Below are positions 14,419 to 18,867 of a stretch of DNA of 18,867 nt, one piece after another. Each line of letters opens with the position of its first letter. Position 1 is the stretch's first letter. A program made the translations under genes and the position numbers. The notes beneath the pieces are model-generated. The model had not been told where the DNA came from. It searched no databases and was given only the letters and a program-made list of their open reading frames with translations. Source of the stretch: CAZUXE01 sp964624585 (GTDB lineage Bacteria > Hydrothermota > Tepidihabitantia > B3-TA06); the NCBI GenBank assembly GCA_964624585.1, contig CAZUXE010000031.1, forward strand, positions 1 to 18,867, in the 5' to 3' direction.

Positions 14419-15059
14419 AGACAAGAACATACACCGCTATGCTTTTAATTACAGGACTGCTGTTTTCAGCTCCCTTGTTTGGTTTTGCGCTAAAGTTTGC
14501 CCCGGCCGGTGGCGCTGCCTGGGCGCTTGGCAAACAGATTGACGAAAGCAAAACAGGTTTTGTAACCGGCGCAAGTCTTGAACTTGAAGTATGGAAGGGC
14601 TTTGACTACGGTTTCCGTTACCTTTATTCAAATGTGGATGTAGTAATGCCCAATAGCTTTATTGCAGATACCGCTGTTAAATCGGTTGACGCTAAGCTTG
14701 TTCACCAGTCTTTTGCCTTAACCAACAGCTGGTCACCGGGTTGGAAATGGGTAGACCCCTATGTTCGCGGCGCAATGGGGCTTTATTCTTGGCGCTTGCT
14801 TGACGGTGAGGATAGTCTCTTTAAGCATACTATCATAAACAAAAAAGACACAACGGTAAATGAGCTTAAGGCTACATCGTTCGGACTAAGTGTAGGCGGC
14901 GGTCTGCGTATTTGGCCAACGGAATGGATTGGTCTGCGTCTTGGTGTTGACTATGATCTTATTTTTTCTGAAGATAAGAAGAAGTTTGGTGAAACGGATG
15001 CTAATGAAAACTTACTTCGGGCCGGCGGCGAAGTGATTTTTAGGTTAGGCTTAAGGTAA
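14415..15059 (+). CDS. Outer-membrane beta-barrel protein of the efflux operon
   Basis: A 214-residue exported protein. The signal peptide MKTRTYTAMLLITGLL to GFA (cleavage after about residue 25) is followed by alternating strands with aromatic girdles: KFAPAGGAAWALG, FVTGASLELEVWKGFDYGFRY, KLVHQSFALTNSWS, WVDPYVRGAMGLYSW, GLSVGGGLRIWP, IGLRLGVDYDLIFS, and the C-terminal strand LLRAGGEVIFRLGLR. About eight strands fit a small barrel of the OmpA/OmpW size class; the exact family was not identified. It overlaps the PII-like gene by four bases and closes the operon before a strong hairpin, so it is co-expressed with the pump. Confidence 0.75.
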   Translation: MKTRTYTAMLLITGLLFSAPLFGFALKFAPAGGAAWALGKQIDESKTGFVTGASLELEVWKGFDYGFRYLYSNVDVVMPNSFIADTAVKSVDAKLVHQSFALTNSWSPGWKWVDPYVRGAMGLYSWRLLDGEDSLFKHTIINKKDTTVNELKATSFGLSVGGGLRIWPTEWIGLRLGVDYDLIFSEDKKKFGETDANENLLRAGGEVIFRLGLR

Positions 15060-15081
15060 AATTAAGCATTTCACATACAAA

Positions 15082-15114
15082 CTAAAAGGCCGATTCTCAA
15101 AATCGGCCTTTTAG
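15082..15114. terminator. Terminator hairpin at the end of the efflux operon
   Basis: A perfect 14-bp stem, CTAAAAGGCCGATT with AATCGGCCTTTTAG, and a 5-nt loop start 22 bp after the barrel stop. The A-run before and T-run inside the 3' arm could let it work on both strands. Confidence 0.85.
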
Positions 15115-15120
15115 TCCTTG

Positions 15121-15290
15121 TAACTCCACCAATATCTGAATCAAATTAACACAAAGAACACAAAACGCACAAAGTTACGGAGGGGGATGTGGAGTGGAGT
15201 TAGGACAGAAAGGGATAAAGGGCACCTTTCCCTTAATCCCCTCCCCCTAGTGCTTCGCACTTCCCCCTCCACAAAGGGAGGGGGAGTTTT
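15121..15290. repeat. Composite intergenic repeat block before recG
   Basis: Inverted arms TAACTCCAC (15121-15129) and GTGGAGTTA (15194-15202) enclose a CACAAAG-type repeat (15147-15175). Then CACCTTTCCC and TTAATCCCCTCCC (15223-15245) match, in inverted orientation, 18774-18796 over 23 bases. AGTGC/GCACT forms a small hairpin (15249-15261) within C-rich and G-rich flanks that can pair with each other. CACAAAGTTACG (15168-15179) also recurs inverted at 18856-18867. No coding potential is seen. Confidence 0.7.
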
Positions 15291-15409
15291 GGTTGACCCA
15301 AAACTCCCAAGGTCACGCTGAAAGCGTGGATAGTTCTTGTTCATAAAATAATCTAAAGGATATGGAGTTTACAAAGTAAACTCCTAAAGCCACGCTGAAA
15401 GCGTGGATA
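15282..15409 (+). repeat. Two-unit array of the two-hairpin repeat before recG
   Basis: Unit 1 (15282-15332): the first hairpin is GGGAGTTTTGG/CCAAAACTCCC with loop TTGAC, and the second is TCACGCT/AGCGTGG. A 22-bp spacer (15333-15354) nearly matches that at 4523-4544. Unit 2 (15355-15409): the first hairpin is GGAGTTTAC/GTAAACTCC, the second CCACGCT/AGCGTGG. The period is again 77 bp. Arm changes are matched on both sides, so pairing is kept. The remaining sequence to recG (15410-15483) shows no clear promoter. Confidence 0.88.
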
Positions 15410-15483
15410 GTAGTAAGTATATATTTGTATGACTTTACTCAATGTGAATCTTGATTGAGCAGCAGAGCTGACTAAAATGTCCT

Positions 15484-17604
15484 ATGGGTTTAAGTGTCGA
15501 TACATCGGTTCAGTACCTTAAGGGCATAGGTCCCAAACGGGCGGCACGCCTTGAAAAATTGGGCATAAGGACTATAGAAGATTTGCTTTTCCACATCCCG
15601 CATCGCTATATTGACCGCTCAAAACCTATTCCAATATTGCAGGCTGAAATTGGCGCTCAAGCCACTTTTGTTGTTAAGGTAATGGGTTCAAGCTTTCGAA
15701 GAACCCGTAGAGGCCCTGTGGTTCAAATATTGGTATCCGATAAATCGTCTCAGCTGTATGCGGTTTGGTTCAACCGTCCTGATTTAGCCTCTAAGTTCAA
15801 ACCCGGGGAAAATATCCTTTTGTCTGGACAGGTGAGCTTTTACGGTCAACGGCAGATGGTTAATCCATTTTTTGAGAAACTTGACGAACATCCTAATTTT
15901 TTTGAACGTGCCATTTTCTCAGTCTATCCTCTTACCGAAGGCCTTGCCGCATGGGAGCTAGGCAAGGCTGTAAATAAGGCGCTTGACGCGGTGGATGATA
16001 TTCCTGAAACCCTGCCGCGCGATATTATGTATTGGCGCAGGCTCCCCGGAATAAAAGACGCCCTTTGCAAAATTCATCGGCCAGCTAAGATGCAAGACCT
16101 TAATGACGCCTTAAAAAGGTTGCGTTATGAAGAGTTATTCTACTTTCAGCTTCTTATTGCCTTGTACAGACAGGGAGAGAATGAACAGCCAAGCCAGGCA
16201 TTACAGGTAGATAAAGTCCTCATGGAACAATTTGAGAAAATTGTCGGTTTTGAATTCACAAGGGGACAAAAAAAGGCTATTGAAGATATATGTTCAGATA
16301 TTGCTAAACCAAAAGCTATGCACCGGCTTCTACAAGGTGATGTTGGTTCAGGCAAAACCGTTGTTGCTATCTATGCGATGACGGCTGCTATAAGTTGTGA
16401 TTCCATGAAACATAGGTCTAAATCCGAATCTGTAGTAATTAAATCATCCCTTGCAGAAACCTATAATATGCAGGCGGTTATAATGGCGCCTACAGAAATT
16501 CTTGCAGAGCAACATTACGCCGGCTGGAGAGAAAAATTAGAAGCCCTTGGAATAAAATCCGTTCTTCTTACTGGAAGTATGAAGGCCAAGGAAAAAGCCA
16601 GCGTTAGAGAAGCGATTGCAGCCGGAGATGCAGGTATCATATTCGGGACGCATTCCCTTATTCAAGAAAATGTGGTTTTCAAGAATTTGGTGCTTGCGGT
16701 AGTTGACGAACAGCATAGGTTCGGAGTAATGCAAAGGGCAGCCTTGGCTGAAAAAGCTGAGCTAAAGCCTCACGTTTTAGTTATGTCGGCTACCCCCATA
16801 CCACGAACCCTTACCCTTTCCTACTACGGTGATCTTGATATATCTGTTATTCGCGAAAAACCTTTGGGACGGGGAAAAAGAACAACCCGAATTGCCTATG
16901 ATTCACGCAAGAAAGGTGTTTATAAATGGTTGCAGGAAAGCTTGCAAAGGGGCGAACGTGCATTTGTTGTATGTCCATTGATTGAGGAAAGCGAAAAGCT
17001 TGAGCTTTCAAGTGCCAAACAGACCTATGATGAGCTTTCTACCATACTCAAGCAAAATAAAATTGCTCTGGTTCACGGTAAAATAGCTGCCGCCGAACGC
17101 AGCCGAATTATGGAAGCTTTCAGGCTCGGTGAAATAGACCTTTTGGTTTCAACAACAGTAATAGAGGTTGGAGTAGATATCCCTGAGGCCACTATTATGA
17201 TAATTCGCCATCCAGAACGCTTCGGCTTAGCCCAGCTTCATCAATTGAGAGGCAGAATAGGCAGAGGCACGCGACCGGCAACTTGCGTATTGCTGTTACC
17301 CTCAACTTTAAGCGTAGAGGCAAAGTCGCGGTTGGAATTTTTTGCATCCGTAGAAGATGGTTTCAAGCTTGCAGAAGAAGACCTACGCATTCGTGGCCCA
17401 GGCCAAATTATGGGTACGCGACAGCACGGGCTTCCCGATTTGAAAATTGCCGACCTTATTCGCGACAGAGAATTGATGCTTCAGGCCAGAGAGGACGCTT
17501 TCAGGATAATTGCAGACGACCCGAAACTTCACAAGTATCCTGAATTAAAGGATGTTATATCACGCCGCTATCCGCATTCCATGGAATTTCTTAGTATCGC
17601 CTAA
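15484..17604 (+). CDS. recG: ATP-dependent DNA helicase RecG
   Basis: A 706-residue helicase that regresses stalled forks and branch-migrates junctions. The N-terminal wedge/OB domain opens LKGIGPKRAARLEKLGI and continues to about residue 200. Motor motifs: Walker A GDVGSGKT (285-292), MAPTEILAEQH (334-344), DEQH (408-411), SATPIPRT (435-442), STTVIEVGVDIPEAT (556-570) and QLHQLRGRIGRG (583-594). The RecG-specific TRG region GPGQIMGTRQHGLPDLKIADL follows (637-657). Residues about 304-330, between the first two motifs, form a polar insert that most RecG proteins lack as far as I recall. The start ATG 15484-15486 has no good ribosome site; an in-frame stop at 15469 rules out a longer start. The gene appears to be transcribed alone, between repeat-filled spacers. 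Confidence 0.96.
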   Translation: MGLSVDTSVQYLKGIGPKRAARLEKLGIRTIEDLLFHIPHRYIDRSKPIPILQAEIGAQATFVVKVMGSSFRRTRRGPVVQILVSDKSSQLYAVWFNRPDLASKFKPGENILLSGQVSFYGQRQMVNPFFEKLDEHPNFFERAIFSVYPLTEGLAAWELGKAVNKALDAVDDIPETLPRDIMYWRRLPGIKDALCKIHRPAKMQDLNDALKRLRYEELFYFQLLIALYRQGENEQPSQALQVDKVLMEQFEKIVGFEFTRGQKKAIEDICSDIAKPKAMHRLLQGDVGSGKTVVAIYAMTAAISCDSMKHRSKSESVVIKSSLAETYNMQAVIMAPTEILAEQHYAGWREKLEALGIKSVLLTGSMKAKEKASVREAIAAGDAGIIFGTHSLIQENVVFKNLVLAVVDEQHRFGVMQRAALAEKAELKPHVLVMSATPIPRTLTLSYYGDLDISVIREKPLGRGKRTTRIAYDSRKKGVYKWLQESLQRGERAFVVCPLIEESEKLELSSAKQTYDELSTILKQNKIALVHGKIAAAERSRIMEAFRLGEIDLLVSTTVIEVGVDIPEATIMIIRHPERFGLAQLHQLRGRIGRGTRPATCVLLLPSTLSVEAKSRLEFFASVEDGFKLAEEDLRIRGPGQIMGTRQHGLPDLKIADLIRDRELMLQAREDAFRIIADDPKLHKYPELKDVISRRYPHSMEFLSIA

Positions 17605-17618
17605 GTTGGTATTACTCT

Positions 17619-17668
17619 CCACGCCGTAGGCGTGGCTTTGGGAGTTTACTTCTTTTAGTCGTAACTCC
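17619..17668 (-). repeat. Two-hairpin repeat, inverted diverged copy after recG
   Basis: On the plus strand: CCACGCC/GGCGTGG (17619-17625/17629-17635, loop GTA), then GGAGTTTAC (17641-17649) with GTAACTCC (17661-17668), one bulged T and an 11-nt loop. Read on the minus strand this is the same order as the other copies, with new but still paired bases. It starts 15 bp after the recG stop and may also act as a transcript end. Confidence 0.75.
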
Positions 17669-17679
17669 ACCTGAAATAT

Positions 17680-17707
17680 TAACCACAAAGTACTCAAAGA
17701 TCACAGA
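17680..17707 (+). repeat. CACAAAG-type short-period intergenic repeat, copy 3
   Basis: TTAACCACAAAG, TACTCAAAG, ATCACAGAG: about three 9-base units. The preceding GTAACTCCACC recurs at 15119-15129 ahead of another CACAAAG copy. Confidence 0.55.
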
Positions 17708-17779
17708 GTTATAGTCTGAAATTATCTTCGTTAGGAATAAAAAACTCCACAGAGCTGTAATCTGGAATCCCAGTTAGTA

Positions 17780-17844
17780 GGTACGAAACCTTTCAGGATG
17801 AAGACTACGATCCCTTCCCTTGATGGGAGGGGATCAAGGGAAGG
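17780..17844 (+). repeat. G-rich-loop hairpin repeat, copy 1, upstream of the lipoprotein gene
   Basis: GGTACGAAACCT and a short linker lead into a perfect 12-bp stem, CCTTCCCTTGAT/ATCAAGGGAAGG (17813-17824/17833-17844), with the loop GGGAGGGG. A direct copy follows the lipoprotein gene at 18714-18794. Confidence 0.75.
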
Positions 17845-17872
17845 AAATTCTGCCTTGAAATATAACAAACAC

Positions 17873-17900
17873 TTGACAAGTTTGTTTAGTTGCATAAGCT
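17873..17900 (+). promoter_or_regulatory. Possible promoter of the lipoprotein gene
   Basis: A TTGACA (17873-17878) lies 41 bp before the start codon. The best -10 at the usual spacing (TAAGCT, 17895-17900) is poor. AACAAAC before and GTTTGTT after the -35 box form an imperfect inverted repeat that could be an operator. Confidence 0.35.
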
Positions 17901-17919
17901 GAAAATAAAGGAGGTTACA

Positions 17920-18684
17920 GTGCGCAAACTTCTCGCAGGCATTCTTATAATTGCATTTTTTACCGGATGCGGGCTGCTTTCAAAGAACAAAAAAGGAAAC
18001 GGCTCAAGTGAACTTGAAAAGTGGGACAAGCTGCTGGTTCTTGACTACTCAGGAACATACGACGTAGTTGGTCAGGACTATGAAGCCAAACTTACAATTA
18101 AGCACGCGGATGAACATGTTTACCGTATGAGGTGGGTAAGTTCTGATGTAGATGACATCGATGACACGCTTTTTGCCTTTGGTGTGGAAAACGACGGCTA
18201 CCTTGGGTTCGTCGATTCCGATTCAGGGGATGAATGGGGAATAGTTGGCGTATACAAACGTCAAGGCGACAAGATTACAGGTTTGTGGGGACTAATCGAG
18301 GGCGATTTAGTGTTAGCGCAGTGCTCACCCGGTGTCGGCAGAATGCCCCTTTCTTACCCAAACATCGAAGGTCGCTGGAAGGTTAATCATTTGGGTGTCA
18401 AGAATCCATACACCTTCTTTATGACTATTGAGGAAAACGGTAACACCTGGGTGATTTCGCAAGAGTCTGAAGACGGCTTCATTCGTGTAGGCATGGGAAT
18501 GAGTGTTGACCAGATTTTGATAACTTGTTTCGGTATGATGGATTCAAAGATAATTACGGTCTATACAATAGATGGCGACAAACTTTATGGCCGATGGGCT
18601 TATCAGTGGGTTGAAAATGAAAGCAATAGGCTAAATTTTGAAACTGGTACAGAGGTTGCAAACAGGCAGAAAAAGGGTTCTTAA
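17920..18684 (+). CDS. Two-domain lipoprotein of unknown function
   Basis: A 254-residue lipoprotein: positively charged RKLL start, hydrophobic core, lipobox FTGC with Cys17. A short Lys/Gly/Ser linker follows, then two similar halves. YSGTYDV (43-49) corresponds to IEGRWKV (149-155), and GVYKRQGDKITGLWG (110-124) to TVYTIDGDKLYGRWA (213-227). Each half reads as an all-beta domain of about 85 residues ending in a GDK-hydrophobic-x-G-x-W hairpin, resembling lipocalin-like or small beta-sandwich folds. No family was recognised. The start GTG 17920-17922 has AAAGGAGG six bases upstream; a TTG at 17890 lacks one. The gene stands alone between two direct copies of a G-rich-loop repeat. Its last bases overlap the following hairpin. 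Confidence 0.82.
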   Translation: MRKLLAGILIIAFFTGCGLLSKNKKGNGSSELEKWDKLLVLDYSGTYDVVGQDYEAKLTIKHADEHVYRMRWVSSDVDDIDDTLFAFGVENDGYLGFVDSDSGDEWGIVGVYKRQGDKITGLWGLIEGDLVLAQCSPGVGRMPLSYPNIEGRWKVNHLGVKNPYTFFMTIEENGNTWVISQESEDGFIRVGMGMSVDQILITCFGMMDSKIITVYTIDGDKLYGRWAYQWVENESNRLNFETGTEVANRQKKGS

Positions 18685-18712
18685 GTATCCAAAGCCTGCG
18701 GCTTGGATACTT
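18683..18712 (+). terminator. Hairpin at the end of the lipoprotein gene
   Basis: AAGTATCCAAAGCC pairs with GGCTTGGATACTT (one bulged A) around TGC; it starts inside the stop codon. No T-tract follows, so it may protect the mRNA end rather than terminate. The CCAAAGCC...GG core resembles the inverted repeat at 17619-17640. Confidence 0.6.
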
Positions 18713-18713
18713 A

Positions 18714-18794
18714 GGTACGAAACCTCTCATGATAAAAACTACGGTAAGATATAGATATATCCCTTCCCTTGATGGGAGGGGATTAAGGGAAAGG
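18714..18794 (+). repeat. G-rich-loop hairpin repeat, copy 2, downstream of the lipoprotein gene
   Basis: GGTACGAAACCT, a similar linker with about 15 extra bases, then CCTTCCCTTGAT, GGGAGGGG and ATTAAGGGAAAGG. The stem is kept with a G-T pair and a bulge. Downstream, 18795-18867 holds further sequence related, inverted, to 15168-15222, and no gene. Confidence 0.72.
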
Positions 18795-18867
18795 TGTCCT
18801 CTATCCCCCCTTCAGTCCTCTCAAGCGTGTTTTATAAACTCTCCATATCCTCTGTCGTAACTTTGTG

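Overview
The window comes from a Gram-negative bacterium. It carries a TolC-like outer-membrane channel, a lipoprotein membrane-fusion adaptor, an RND pump, a signal-peptide beta-barrel protein and a second lipoprotein. The genetic code is standard, because TGA ends several intact genes. An archaeal-type fructose-1,6-bisphosphate aldolase/phosphatase is present; that family is known from archaea and deep-branching, often thermophilic, bacteria. Together with a 100-N scaffold gap this suggests a draft genome or metagenome bin of a poorly sampled lineage. I cannot name the phylum.

Layout. Positions 20-3793 (minus strand) hold an ABC-F ATPase and a two-gene ABC-2 exporter whose ATPase gene has an in-frame TGA inside the Walker A motif. 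Upstream of the exporter lies an apparent independent RNA or leader on the minus strand (about 3941-4108): it has a near-consensus promoter, a foldable core and an intrinsic terminator. Positions 4261-4600 carry an array of two-hairpin repeats broken by the N gap. Then come the plus-strand pair FBP aldolase/phosphatase and accD (4709-6645), overlapping by one base. Positions 6646-7806 are mostly non-coding: a terminator, a possible remnant of a barrel gene, and two tandem, related small-RNA candidates, each with its own promoter, C-rich segment and terminator.

Positions 7807-15059 are an efflux locus: an autoregulated-looking TetR repressor, an outer-membrane channel, a short adaptor without an obvious alpha-hairpin, an RND pump, a 35-residue candidate small protein, a small PII-like protein and an outer-membrane barrel. 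The genes from the channel onward touch or overlap and end at a strong hairpin. recG follows (15484-17604), then a two-domain lipoprotein (17920-18684). The spaces around these last two genes are filled with the same repeat families seen upstream.

The most interesting signals are non-coding: the twin small-RNA candidates, the structured RNA ahead of the ABC exporter, and a dispersed two-hairpin repeat whose arms change in a paired way while the fold is kept. Most recognisable promoters share a TTGACA box and a 16-bp spacer.
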